Below, piece by piece: positions 1 to 10,142 of a stretch of 64,000 nt of DNA (its first letter is position 1; each line of letters starts with the position of its first letter). The DNA lies in the NCBI GenBank assembly GCA_012274445.1, contig JAAROD010000058.1, positions 1,860,001-1,924,000 of the forward strand, in the 5' to 3' direction. A program made the translations under genes and the position numbers. The notes below the pieces were generated by a model, which made no database searches, was not told the DNA's origin, and saw nothing but the letters and a program-made list of their open reading frames with translations. Origin of the DNA: Sclerotiophoma versabilis. Taxonomy: Eukaryota > Ascomycota > Dothideomycetes > Pleosporales > Didymellaceae.

Positions 1-2037
1 ACAGGTATTCGAACTCGAATTAACAGGAATTGACAAGAACAGGCTAAGACTGGAACCAACTGAAATTGAAACTCGAACTGGAATTGGAATTGTTTACTCA
101 CTGAGTGGATGTGTATAGCATCACTACATTCGGATTGAATGCGGCGTTGTTATATTTTCACTTTCTTATTGATTGACATTGATATGGTATAGCTGATCAT
201 TATAGATTCTCTAAAAGTATATAACCTACTATTTGCGTAGGTTTTCCGCTTCTTCTTCCAGGGCTGTTAAACTCACATAGTCACCCTCTGTCTCTGCGCC
301 AATTCGTCATACTAGTGCTATATTCGTACTTATCCTCACGCTCACTGTTCATACACTCATCCCTACATCCATCCATCCATCAATTCACACGACAAGCTGG
401 CCGCTCGCCATTAATTTGTCCCGTGCAAGGTAGTATACGTGCTCTGATCATACCTATTTATTGCAGTGGATATGGCATCTACCGCACTGTAGATATATGT
501 TCTTTGCGGTGAGATCTACCATGTACCATCTTCTACTATTCCTGACAAATATAGACTGCATAGATATGCACAACGCCCTAAATAACTACTCTAAGACGAA
601 GAGTATAGCTGTAGAGCAGGCCATAACACTCAGTCCAAGCCCGAGCATAAAGAATAAGTACGGCTGCGACTGAGACGTCTAAACTACTGCTTGCAATTTG
701 TATTTGCCGTCATTTGTCCTCCCAGATTCCACTGTTATCGTCAGGCATGTTGGAAGATGAAGGCCGGAACTCTCACTGAGACACAACATTTCCATAACAC
801 TATCCAGCACCTGACCTGGAAACATAAGGACAAGTAGATAATAGACGGCAGTGATACCATAGGCTTTATATTCTGGTCGGTGTGTGTTGGTAATTTCCAG
901 CTCAAAACGTGGTTGGTATTTAGGTCTTTCTAGTACCCTCGTTATCTGACAATGCACAGACACAGAGCCCTTCGAAGAAACCCTCCTCGCCTTCCGCAGA
1001 GGCTCAACGGAGAATTCTGAAGCAAAGCTGCAAAACACCCCCCCGCATATGCCTGCGAGCAGATACACGAAGGGGGGGGGGGGGGTGGCTTACTGCGCCG
1101 TGGACGAAGAAAATGCAAAATCTTTACAGTCAGTGCTGGAAGGCTGCTGGATACTGGTGGACACGCACTTCATTAATTTACATCATCTACCAAGGAAGTG
1201 GAAGAATCGATATCAAAAGTATGTCGCGCTGGGGAGGGTTGTCGAGCACTTTGAGATACCGTAGCACCGAAAGGGACGGAATTCCATCCATCCGCCATAT
1301 GATGACTTGCGATGGAAAGACTGGCCCACTTAATAGTCGTGATCTGGGTGCAGATTTGTATCTGAGAAACTCCTCTGGCACGTTGTCCTTGTATCCACGT
1401 TGGGATCCGCATCTATTATTACTCAACTGCGGATCTTGGTTGGTCGGACTGAGTAGTAGACTGGTGATGGAAGTGAATCGCAGGCTTGTATCATGCCTGC
1501 ATCATGCGAAGGTATCAGCGGGCGGATACTGGCGACAAGATCTTCGATGATGCAGCCAGGCTTCGAATCGACAGTTTCGAAAGCTTGTGTCGCAGATCTG
1601 CCGAAGTCTTGGCCTGTCTGCGCGGTACTGCATAAACCCCAGGATCCGCGTCATTGATGTCTGTCCGCTCAATTGCGGCGCGCATGAACACGCAATCCAG
1701 TCTGTAACGTCGTTGGTCAGGGCTGCCACGACGCGCTTCCCGGCTATGCACGTTTCAGATCGCAGCGACCAATGAGAGTGGGGCAGGAGGCTACTACACA
1801 ACAGGAGTATCCTGACAACTCAGAAGAAGCTCACGCGTGTCGACAATGAAGAAGAAACGGTGATGCGGATGATGGGTAGTAGATGCCAGGAGTAGCCTGC
1901 GCTGAGCCATGGAAAGGAGGATCATGTTCATATTTGTAAAGACAGGAGCCCTCAGGGCATTGAGAGCAAAGCTAATCAACATTCTTTTCCTATTCAACCC
2001 AGTCTCTCTTTTGATCTTGTTCTGACATTCTTTCACC
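1..2037. other. Left-edge intergenic region, no supported gene
   Basis: No convincing gene is seen. The first ~95 bases are a degenerate GAATTG/GAACTCG-like low-complexity stretch. A CATC microsatellite lies near 361-380. A run of seven C (1038-1044) precedes a run of fourteen G (1072-1085). A 129-codon minus-strand reading frame (679-1068) has no recognisable motif and begins beside the G-run, so I do not call it. The last ~100 bases are the likely 5' UTR of the gene starting at 2038, with a good start context (TCACCATG). Confidence 0.5.
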
Positions 2038-3537
2038 ATGCCGTCTTTTGCTTTCTGGAAAAGCTCCAAACCAGACGAATCCAAGTCTCCGCTACTGAGT
2101 GATGCTGCAGTGAAGGAAGAGCTGAGCACCATCATTCCAAATTCCTCAGAAGCCGTCCATCTAAATCCGGGCAACCAGGACTCAGGAGTCTTTCTCTTCG
2201 ACGAAGATGCACATGAAATTCCAGGAGACCAAACACCGCTCATTGAGCCAGAACCGACTCTGCCGGCTGAGTCCAGTTCAAAGCTGAACGACGAACCTAC
2301 ACAAGAGACCCTCAGTGGTCAGGCGAAGGAGGACAACTCATTGTTGGACATCGGTGACCCTTCACCATATCTGCATTCGCCAGCTCTTGTGCCCGAAGAG
2401 CCATTTACTATCAGCCAAAGCGATGCACTTAGAAGCACGGCAGTTCATCAAGACTTCATCGAAGGTTCTGAAGACAACGAAAAGAATGCGCCGCATGCCA
2501 ACTTGTCAGCGCCCGAACCGACACCGATAGATGGAGCGTCCACTACGATCGATTCGAATACAAATGAAGGAAGGGTCCCCCCTTCACAGCCGCGGCCGAA
2601 GGAGCTGGGGCCGATCCTGAATTTTGAGAAGAGAGTAGCCCCGGCGGTACCAGAAAAGATCGAGACGAATGTGCGTAACAGCGACTCCGGCGCGTACATG
2701 TCTGATAAAGAGAGTTCCCCAGTACAACCGCGACCGGTCTCCTCCGCGTCGAACGATAACGTCCCTATTCGATCACGAGTATCGTCGCTCTCAAAACCTA
2801 CGACGGCGTCACCCCAACGTACAAACTCTATTGCTCGACTGCAACGTCCTGCCGAGTTGAATCTTGGCTTCAACAGCGCGCCAAACTCAGCGAAGCCCAA
2901 GTCTGAACTGGATATGCGATACGACCTCATCCGCAATTCGAAGACGCAGTCGAAGGCGACGCTACGATCGCCCACACAGCTATTGCAAGATCGGTTGAAT
3001 ATGTCGCCGAGGCAGAGAGATGTAGAAGAGAAGGTTCGTGTCTTTACGCCGCCACGTGCGGCCGTTAATGGCTGCTTACTACCTGGACCTGGCGGACAGA
3101 CGGAAGCGTTCACTAGCACATCTGTGCGCGCAAAGACGGAGGCGTGTGGACGGCCAGCTTGGTGGTGCAAATTCGACAGGCTTGTTATCTTCGACGGTAT
3201 CGAACAGCGAGATGATGGCGAGCTGAGGCTGAGAACACGCACAAGCAAGGGGCTGAGTATCGCAAAAAGACGGGGCGATCTGGAAACCGTGATAATTCCA
3301 TTGGACTGTGCTCACTGTCATGAGATGCTGAACCGACACGAGTGGAAGTATGACATGCGAGTTTGTCAGCGTAGCGTCTGCTGGGATTGCAAAGAGAGAT
3401 GTAAATGGGAATTACAGCAGGAGAAGATGGCAAGTGCAGCCACGCCACGCACAGACGCAAACAGAGAAAGAGCGGACAGCATGCTTCAAGACGAACAGAA
3501 CAGAAGCCACGGTCTGACAAGGGAATTCGCTGTGTGA
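2038..3537 (+). CDS. Unrecognised protein, disordered, with C-terminal Cys-rich putative zinc-binding domain
   Basis: Single-exon reading frame of 499 residues starting at an ATG in good context. I do not recognise the family. Residues 1 to about 340 are Ser/Pro/Glu-rich and look disordered. Residues ~350-460 look folded: a Trp/Phe-containing stretch (PAWWCKFDRLVIFDG) is followed by six cysteines at about 424, 427, 443, 448, 451 and 455 (C-x2-C-x15-C-x4-C-x2-C-x3-C), which would suit metal binding but do not match a standard RING, LIM or C2H2 pattern. The last ~40 residues are polar. It is convergent with the minus-strand gene ending at 3806. No signal peptide or membrane segment is evident. 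A fungal-specific regulatory or adaptor protein is a guess only; that the gene is real is fairly sure from its length, start context and uneven composition. Confidence 0.75.
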   Translation: MPSFAFWKSSKPDESKSPLLSDAAVKEELSTIIPNSSEAVHLNPGNQDSGVFLFDEDAHEIPGDQTPLIEPEPTLPAESSSKLNDEPTQETLSGQAKEDNSLLDIGDPSPYLHSPALVPEEPFTISQSDALRSTAVHQDFIEGSEDNEKNAPHANLSAPEPTPIDGASTTIDSNTNEGRVPPSQPRPKELGPILNFEKRVAPAVPEKIETNVRNSDSGAYMSDKESSPVQPRPVSSASNDNVPIRSRVSSLSKPTTASPQRTNSIARLQRPAELNLGFNSAPNSAKPKSELDMRYDLIRNSKTQSKATLRSPTQLLQDRLNMSPRQRDVEEKVRVFTPPRAAVNGCLLPGPGGQTEAFTSTSVRAKTEACGRPAWWCKFDRLVIFDGIEQRDDGELRLRTRTSKGLSIAKRRGDLETVIIPLDCAHCHEMLNRHEWKYDMRVCQRSVCWDCKERCKWELQQEKMASAATPRTDANRERADSMLQDEQNRSHGLTREFAV

Positions 3538-3805
3538 CTCGCCGCATACCAGGGTCGGAGTAGAACGACGACGTGACACCAACGTACATGTGTTACTGTT
3601 TTAGTATTAGATACCATTTTGCATATAGAAACGAAAGCCTCCTTACATTAACAGACTTACTGTAGCATAAAGAAGCGTATTAGAGCGGCGTTCGCCTACA
3701 GCATTGTCGAGCCTGTCGACTTGGTGAAGCATTAGCGTTGCCGGACTTGGCAGCTTCGATGGGGAGTTGTAAGTCAGTATACATGGACAGGATACCCAGC
3801 CTTGC

Positions 3806-4609
3806 TCAATCGAGCTCCATTGCATCGTCCATGTACTCGAGAGGTACGTCGCCCATTACCATGCTATCATCGATGTGCGTTGGAGGCTCAAAGTCTCGAC
3901 TGGACAGGTCGCTGCCGTTCACATCAGCGCCTCCATATGTTTGCACGACATCATTTGCGTGCCCACAGCCGATTATAAGGATCCTCAGCATTCTTTCAAG
4001 CCCAAGCTCTGGTAGCCTAACATTTTTTGGAGAACCTCCGTCATCATTGTTCCCATTGCCTGTTCTCTCCTTCTCGTCGGCGTCTTTCCACGCGTTGCGA
4101 TAATCCTTCGCCAAGCCCAGCTGTATCCTGACATCTTGAGCTCCGAGCGAGTTGTGTAGCGGGCAACTCTCGTCATCAAGTACTTCCAAGAGGTTCGCGT
4201 GGAACGCGTGTGAAGCTAGCGGGCGCGTGCGTTGCAGGTCCGGGTTTGTGATATATCGAAGAGCATTGAAGTTCTCTCGAGGCGCGGATGCTGATACACT
4301 GACACCCAGAGTAGCAAGGCAGGTGGTGATGTAGCGTTCTAGAAAAGTGTAGAATTCGAAGAAGTCAATCTTGAACATTGATTCTGCTTGTCGTGCCAGT
4401 TCCTTGTGCGACTCGTCATGGCCATTGTGCTGATTGCAAGCTTGCAGTATCTCCATAGCTTTGAAATATGAAACCATAAGTAGCTCTGCTTTCCATCGCA
4501 GTCGGCCCATAAGTCGTGCAGCTCTGTCTTTATCCTGTTTTAGCTTCTCTGCTCTTGACTGTTTGAGCTGCTCCAGAGGGGTCTTCGGTGCAAATCTGCT
4601 AGTCTTCAT
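3806..4609 (-). CDS. Unrecognised fungal protein, helical N-terminal half
   Basis: Single-exon frame of 267 residues on the minus strand. Residues 1-45 are basic and helix-forming (PLEQLKQSRAEKLKQDKDRAARL). Residues ~45-120 contain hydrophobic helical segments with Trp, Phe and Tyr (KAELLMVSYFKAMEIL, IDFFEFYTFLERYITTCLATLG), suggesting a compact helical domain. The C-terminus is acidic and ends in MDDAMELD. No catalytic motif, signal peptide or clear membrane span is visible, so I assign no function. It converges with the gene ending at 3537, 268 bp away. The upstream side faces a 215-bp inverted-repeat element. The hydrophobic periodicity and codon use look like a real protein. Confidence 0.7.
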   Translation of the reverse strand: MKTSRFAPKTPLEQLKQSRAEKLKQDKDRAARLMGRLRWKAELLMVSYFKAMEILQACNQHNGHDESHKELARQAESMFKIDFFEFYTFLERYITTCLATLGVSVSASAPRENFNALRYITNPDLQRTRPLASHAFHANLLEVLDDESCPLHNSLGAQDVRIQLGLAKDYRNAWKDADEKERTGNGNNDDGGSPKNVRLPELGLERMLRILIIGCGHANDVVQTYGGADVNGSDLSSRDFEPPTHIDDSMVMGDVPLEYMDDAMELD

Positions 4610-5050
4610 GTTGTGTCAAGTCGTGACTCGATCAAGGGAAAGTCGAGTCGAAGGAATGACGCGTTATCTAGGAACGCAAGCACTGAGAACGGTCTGACAC
4701 TCGCGATATCGCGTGAAAGCACATCGTGGTGATGGTGCGAGCACGTCTGGAAGTCAGCGAGCCGTGCCGCGGCTGCCCCACTTGGTGCTTTCGAACGATC
4801 AGTCCCAGAAGTTACTTAGACTCAACAACGAACTGCGTTCGAACACGCATCTTGGTCTCACACCATGTACATTGCTACGCATTCTGATGCGGAGCCATTT
4901 TCTCCGTTAGACAATTCACTCCTCCGATCATCAGGTGCGCCAGTGGCACAACATTGATGCGGACCGCATCATATCAGCATGAGTCCGAAATGCCCCGCAA
5001 CGGGGTGAACGATATCAGTGTCTCTGAACAAAACAGTACGAAATCCCTTA
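4610..5050. other. Intergenic region upstream of the 4609 gene
   Basis: Presumed 5' flank of the minus-strand gene that starts at 4609. I see no gene, strong repeat or RNA. It ends at the TA dinucleotide (5049-5050) that flanks the inverted-repeat element beginning at 5051. Confidence 0.5.
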
Positions 5051-5265
5051 CCGTAGAAATTTGATTCTTTCGCCGAACGCTACCAAGGGGCGGCCGGCTA
5101 ATAATGGAGAATTGCTCTAATAATCAAATGAAAATCCCTAAACAAGCATAGGCTATTGTTTACATAATCCGGGGGCATCCAATATGAAACCTGTATGATT
5201 ATCTAAGGTTATCCGGCCTGTGCCGCCCCTTGGTAGCGTTCGGCGAAAGAATCGAATTTCTACGG
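5051..5265. mobile_element. MITE, Tc1/mariner-like (44-bp terminal inverted repeats, TA duplication)
   Basis: A 215-bp element bounded by two nearly perfect 44-bp terminal inverted repeats, 5051-5094 and 5222-5265, both beginning CCGTAGAAATT when read inwards. They differ at one position (T against C at repeat position 12). Each end is flanked by TA (5049-5050 and 5266-5267), the target duplication typical of Tc1/mariner-superfamily insertions. The 127-bp interior is AT-rich with no coding capacity, so this is a non-autonomous miniature inverted-repeat element. The near identity of the arms suggests recent insertion. It lies ~115 bp past the stop of the HET gene. A transcript through it would fold into a long hairpin. 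Assignment to Tc1/mariner rests on the TA duplication and length only, because no transposase is present. Confidence 0.88.
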
Positions 5266-5380
5266 TATTCCTGCTAATATTATCAGTGCAACTATGTCAA
5301 ACCTGTCAATCCAGATCAACCTTGAAGCTCGTCACAGTTTTGCAAGGGTATCCCAGTATCGCGGCAATCACAGTTCTTGT

Positions 5381-6616
5381 CTACTTGAGCATATCCTGTA
5401 ATCTTGGCCCATGACTCTTTTTAATCGCAGCAGGTGTTCTCGGCTCGATTATAGCAGCGGTCCCGGTCTTGCGCACGGAGAATTTCTTAAAAGCTTTCGT
5501 TTCAGTGGTGATACTCTCGTACGCCGAGTTGGACTCTATCACCGTCATGTTGATGATCTCGCAGTCCTGAGCCCGAACCCTGGCATACCGTCCACCATGT
5601 GTTGAGATGTCCTTGAGCCACACAGCAACACGATAATCGCCTTTCCCCTCCAACGTGCAGCCTAAAACAGCACGTACCAAACCTTCGGATCCTTTGAGCA
5701 ATGGTAGGGACAGGTGAAGGCCTTTGTTGTTGGCAACTATCGGTGTTCGGATGCCTTCCAAGTAGCCGCTCACGAGAGGCATTTCGGCTGATATAATATT
5801 CCAGGAATCTCTGAAGAAGGCTGGAGAGTACGCAAGCAGCGGGAAGGGGTGCGATGCGGGCATTTCGGCGGGCAAAACACTCTTTCTGCCGGACCATGCG
5901 AAGATACTTGTGTCGTCCATTTCCTTCAAAATCTCTAGCTGCAGTCTTTTGAACGCTCCAGCCTCACGTTCTCCATACAATAGCGGCATGTTGACTCCAA
6001 AAATACCCATGAGGCAGTAAGCCAAGTCCTCCGGCCTGGTTGTCTTCCTCTCAGCAGCCCATGACATTCGTTGGGCTACGCTGGCTTGGTCAAGATCTTT
6101 GCCTTGTAGGTAAGGTTCTGGTATGCGAGTAATTCTCGATATCTCTTGGGCAAGAACATCTTTGGTATCAATCTTGCTCCACGCCCGCGTGAGGAACAAG
6201 ACTTTTCGAGGCGCAAGCAGCTCCTGAAGCGTCCATCCTCGAGTGAACCAGTTACTTCTCTTGAAAAACTCGGGAGCAAACCCATGTGGTACGTCCGACA
6301 AGTAGGCGTAGCAGATGTCCGATTCGGCGTACCAATCAAACATTGAGTTGATTGCCTCGCTTAGTTCAGAACTGTTGCTTTTGTCAATGCAACACGTGTC
6401 AATCCATAAATAGCTGTAACCATCTTCCCTGGCCATGCGCGTGCCATTGTCGAGTTTCGCATATCCAGCTTCCTTTCCTGGTAAACGTTCAGGGGATACG
6501 AGATCTTGATAGGAAATCTCCTCATTGGTCCAGGTGTGCGATAAAATGGTGTAGGCAGGGACGTTAGGATGGTGGAACTCGGTCAATGTCAGTGTGCTGG
6601 TGTGAATGAGTCGCAT
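5381..6616 (-). CDS. HET-domain protein (heterokaryon incompatibility type)
   Basis: Single-exon gene of 411 residues from the ATG at 6616. The frame is open to 6763, but the HET domain starts directly at MRLIHTSTL, as in the family. The N-terminal half carries the HET blocks in order: AYTILSHTW near residue 21, YLWIDTCCIDK near 70, then WFTRGWTLQELLAP and the CLMGIFGVNMPLLYGE segment common in HET-D/HET-E-type proteins. After about residue 230 comes a beta-rich region with no repeat domain; no NACHT/WD40 or ankyrin module is attached. HET proteins trigger cell death when incompatible hyphae fuse, and the domain alone can be toxic to the cell. Such genes are usually multicopy and polymorphic. 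A MITE lies just beyond its 3' end. Domain call is firm; the partner and the allelic role are unknown. Confidence 0.92.
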   Translation of the reverse strand: MRLIHTSTLTLTEFHHPNVPAYTILSHTWTNEEISYQDLVSPERLPGKEAGYAKLDNGTRMAREDGYSYLWIDTCCIDKSNSSELSEAINSMFDWYAESDICYAYLSDVPHGFAPEFFKRSNWFTRGWTLQELLAPRKVLFLTRAWSKIDTKDVLAQEISRITRIPEPYLQGKDLDQASVAQRMSWAAERKTTRPEDLAYCLMGIFGVNMPLLYGEREAGAFKRLQLEILKEMDDTSIFAWSGRKSVLPAEMPASHPFPLLAYSPAFFRDSWNIISAEMPLVSGYLEGIRTPIVANNKGLHLSLPLLKGSEGLVRAVLGCTLEGKGDYRVAVWLKDISTHGGRYARVRAQDCEIINMTVIESNSAYESITTETKAFKKFSVRKTGTAAIIEPRTPAAIKKSHGPRLQDMLK

Positions 6617-8070
6617 GTTGCTCTTGTTTGACTCTGTGTTACTGAGATGAAGATGCAGCGGAAGGTTTGTTCTAGAGATTTTGGGGGCTGCTGTATGGGG
6701 CTGAGCTGACGCGAAAACATCGCCCCTGCCACCCCGAGGCTGTGCTGTTGCCTTCTGTAGCAAGTAATCTCCAAGTAAACCTTAAGAGACCATGATGGCA
6801 TTTGCAGCCTTCGCCATACAAAATTCTGGTCGCATGTTGCTTTTCCCGTTGATAGGACGTTGGGTCGGCATTAGCGATGCGATACTTTAAACCATACGGC
6901 ACAGTACCGTCTGCCGGTGCAGAAACCGGCAACATCGGCATGCCTACCTAGCGGCAACTAATCTCCATTCAATCATTTCAGTCCGACCGCTTCATCATCA
7001 CCTTCCATTCGCTGCCAGTGGTAGATCCTATGCAAGTGGAGTGCCGCGCAACGCGTTCAATCTCAAAGCATTTTCGTGCTGGCATGTAAATTGAGGTTAC
7101 GGTGCCAGACGAATGATTCCGTACTGTCATAAAAGCCAAGTCCCTCTATATGGACCCCATCGACACTCTGCAAGTCAGGGCTCGAGAGTTCAGGAGGTAA
7201 ACTTCAGACCATAAGCTGATGTTTCGTGGTCTTGCGGAAGCTCGAGCAGGGCGATATGAAGCTTAGAAGATTGAAACCGAAGTAAGGCGCACAACCCGAA
7301 TCGCAATTATGCAAGAAGATGTATAACGACCTCGAACATCAGTCTATAGATGCTTAGCAGCATCTACTAAAAGGTATGAATTGATCTTCATGTGTTTTGC
7401 CCTTGATTATGAATCTTCCTAGAAAACACCCTAATCGTCTACAGCTATCTTGAGTGACTGAAGAGAGATGAATTTCCTGCTGAATAACTCACCATCTTTC
7501 TCTCTACACCATCAGGTTTGACTTCTAGCTATGATTCTATTCGCATATGCTGCTGGAGTCCAGCTTTTCAAAATTGCACGATAAGCTCAAACATATGTTG
7601 TTGAGCTCAGAGTCGCCAGCTTTCGCTCTCTCGGTCAAACCCTCTTTTTCCAGATTGCGGAACTTTTGGGCGGGCGGATGGATCTCCTTAGACACCATAG
7701 TAAGCGTAGTATCATCATGCACTGCTTATTTTGGAAGGTGGTAAAGAACGTTTAGGCAGAAGCGGTGGTACGACCCCGCAGGAACAGCGCGAAAGGGAAG
7801 TGAAGGCATATTGCAGTGTTACATGAACGTGCGGAACTTATTTGATCTACCAAGTAGGTTTCAATTACACTTCTAATCTGCCGAAGAACGTGCCGTCTTA
7901 CATCTGAAGGAACTGTAAGGAAGCGTTGTGTAGTGTGATATCCATGTGTACGATGAATGTAGACTGCGCTACAACTGCCAAAGTATACATTCCTCGGTTT
8001 TACCTTAGTCAGAATCTTCCATTGTTGACCTCCTGGTATTACACGCTGTTGCCAGTCCACCTCAATAAAC
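6617..8070. other. Gene-free interval of 1.45 kb
   Basis: Holds the 5' flank of the HET gene and the 3' flank of the F-box-like gene. Only short reading frames (60-110 codons) without motif or start context are present. No RNA gene, tandem repeat or inverted repeat was seen. Confidence 0.5.
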
Positions 8071-9093
8071 TCACAAGCCCTCATCAATCCACTTCTCAGC
8101 CGCTATCACGCCCGCAGCTACCAGCTTCTGCTTCGTTTCCTCGAGAGAGGGGCTGTGTATGTTAGGATAGAGTTTCCAGGGACGACAAATGTTGCGAATG
8201 TCCGCCCCAGAAAACCTAGCTGCCAGCTTGTTGCCGCGTTCGCGGAATCTCTCAGCTCTTGAATGGGGCAACCGCTTGCCCAAGTCGGTCACCCTCCAAG
8301 ACGGCTCGTGTACTTCCCATCGAGTGTTGGGCATAATCTTGACAAGATTTGAGATGGCTTGAACACGAGCCGCCAATGGTTCTTGCTCGTGAGAATGATG
8401 TTCGTAGTTGGTGAATAAGTTGATAGAGATGCATTTCAACCTTCGAGGCCTGGCGTTGCTTATGAAGAAACGCACCGCATCCTGGATCTGTGGAATTCTC
8501 TGAGTCTAAATGTTGCGGAAACATGTAGTGTTTACCTCCCAGATCACGTTCGAGAGTTCGGCGTAAAGTTGTTTGCAGGTACGGGTAAGGGGGACAAGTT
8601 TGCTGAGACCTGCGAGTGTATATCTTATTTCCGCTGTCAATAGAACGGATCCGTGGAATCGGAGGGGCTGACCGGACCGTAGAGCGTGTCGGGCAACTAT
8701 CAGCCTAATTTCTGTCAGCAGATCCATGAAGCGGAAGGATCGGTGTGGGTTGTGTCGGATGTAGCCAGCAACTACAGCTCTGAAGTCGGGATTCGCAAGA
8801 TAGCTGCCATACATGAGCAAGGATCTCGTGATTTTGACTGTAAAAACTCACCTCTGGGCTACCTCAAGCATCACGAAGCGTTCGGCATCGGGTAGTTGCT
8901 TGTAGATGCTCGATATCCTATGTAGTGCGGCGGCAGATGCATGGGTGAGTGCGAAGATAGTAGGAATAGGTGACTGAGGGATAAGTGCGACAGAGTCTCT
9001 GACTTTGCTCACACTCTCGTTTTTTTCGCGGTTATGTTGCGTCTGCGACAATTTGTTGAGGGTTGGGTCCGCGTATTCCGTTGCGGTATCCAT
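8071..9093 (-). CDS. F-box-like fungal protein (three exons)
   Basis: Exons read on the minus strand as 9093-8852, 8803-8536 and 8487-8071, with two 48-nt introns (donors GTGAGT and GTAAAC), giving 308 residues. The first junction (AG|GTGAGT to GGCAG|C) and the second (GAG|GTAAAC to CACAG|ATC) keep the frame. The centre reads FRFMDLLTEIRLIVARHAL, followed by LTRTCKQLYAELSNVIWE. This is the LPxEIR...L..TCKQLY pattern of the large Dothideomycete family of F-box-like proteins related to DUF3835-type or '2EXR'-like proteins. The typical continuation (IQDAVRFFISNARPRRLKCISIN) supports the splice choice. Substrate-adaptor function in ubiquitylation is only the usual family guess. Whether the first exon is used in full is uncertain. 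Confidence 0.75.
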
Positions 9094-9588
9094 GGTTGTT
9101 TCCCCTCAAGGTTCGGTGCAGAAGAGTAGAAGTGAAGACGAGTGTGTACGAGGAAGGAAGATAAAAGTACATAATCGAACCCCTCCGACGCTAGTGCTCA
9201 CCTACAGGCGCGGTGAGGGTGCTGTGCAAGCTCTTTCAATTACGATTCCAGACCGATGAAATCAGAAGAGCTTAGGTTTAAGACAGCACTCAATCAACCT
9301 AAAAGTAGCCGACCATAACTTTCAATTGTGCGGTCGTTGCATCTCATTATTAGGAAGGGAGGAAGAAGGGTACGTGTAAATGCCCATCCGTCGGCGGAGG
9401 ACAACCATACCAGCCGCGTGACACCATCAAGACAGCAAAGAAGGACACGCTCTTTCAACATTAAGCTAGAATCAAATTGTACCATTGACGAGAAGCAAGC
9501 AGCGCAACCGTGATATATCGCTAGAACGCCAATCAAAACCGGCCAAAGACTCATGACATCCCCAACCCCTGTGACTAAACTCAAGCGC
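9094..9588. other. Intergenic region, nothing recognised
   Basis: Between the F-box-like gene and the weak frame starting at 9589. Contains the 5' flank of the F-box-like gene; no motif-bearing frame and no repeat. Confidence 0.4.
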
Positions 9589-9921
9589 TCAGATAAACGC
9601 CCTAGACCTGATAACGACCCTGATAGTTCTCTTGCGCTTAACCCCACATCCGTCCGGAGGTCCAGCATCAGACTCGACATCGCTTTCAGCCTCGGAGTCC
9701 GAGACCTCAATCTCGACCTCCTTTTCCTTGTAGAGCTCGCCATCAACTTCGACGAGAGTCTCCATGTCGTCCTCCCGTGCCTCCTCTTCCGTGCATTCAT
9801 CATCTGCTCCTTCACCAAGAAAGGCTTGACCAAGCACCGAGTCTTTCTCGAGCACCGAGTCCACCTCGTCTATGTCTTCCAGTAGACCGACGCCAGTATC
9901 ATAACTATGTTTTCTCCTCAT
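9589..9921 (-). CDS. Weak hypothetical ORF, acidic, downstream of myosin II
   Basis: A minus-strand frame open from the myosin 3' end to 9589. The first in-frame ATG is at 9921, giving 110 residues. The protein is strongly acidic (EEEAREDDMETLVEVDGEL, then EVEIEVSDSEAESD) with a basic tail (GVKRKRTIRV). Upstream of the ATG the same frame continues without a stop across the last codons of the myosin gene and reads plausibly as protein (VTPNSSPYFRRE), so the true gene may start further up through an intron whose acceptor could be TTTTTTGTAG at the myosin stop. I recognise no family. It could equally be the 3' UTR of the myosin transcript. Confidence 0.25.
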   Translation of the reverse strand: MRRKHSYDTGVGLLEDIDEVDSVLEKDSVLGQAFLGEGADDECTEEEAREDDMETLVEVDGELYKEKEVEIEVSDSEAESDVESDAGPPDGCGVKRKRTIRVVIRSRAFI

Positions 9922-10142
9922 GCCTGCGCCAGCAATGACCAGCGCCCTCGACGTTGACGTCGGGTTCGACTTCTCGGTGGTAGTGACTGTATCCAAAATC
10001 TTCTTCTTCTCTTCCTCTTTGTGCGTAAATGTAGTGACAGGACCGCCCACATCCTCTACTGCTTCTCTGCGGAAATATGGGCTAGAATTAGGTGTGACCT
10101 GGGACCTCGTCAACAACCCCTCCCCTTTAGAGATCCCATCAA

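Noticed and set aside
679..1068. 129-codon minus-strand frame at the left edge
   Set aside because: Starts at the G14 homopolymer, has no motif, no clear splice partners.
2448..3248. 266-codon minus-strand frame
   Set aside because: Antisense shadow of the 499-residue gene, Ser/Arg-rich without motif.
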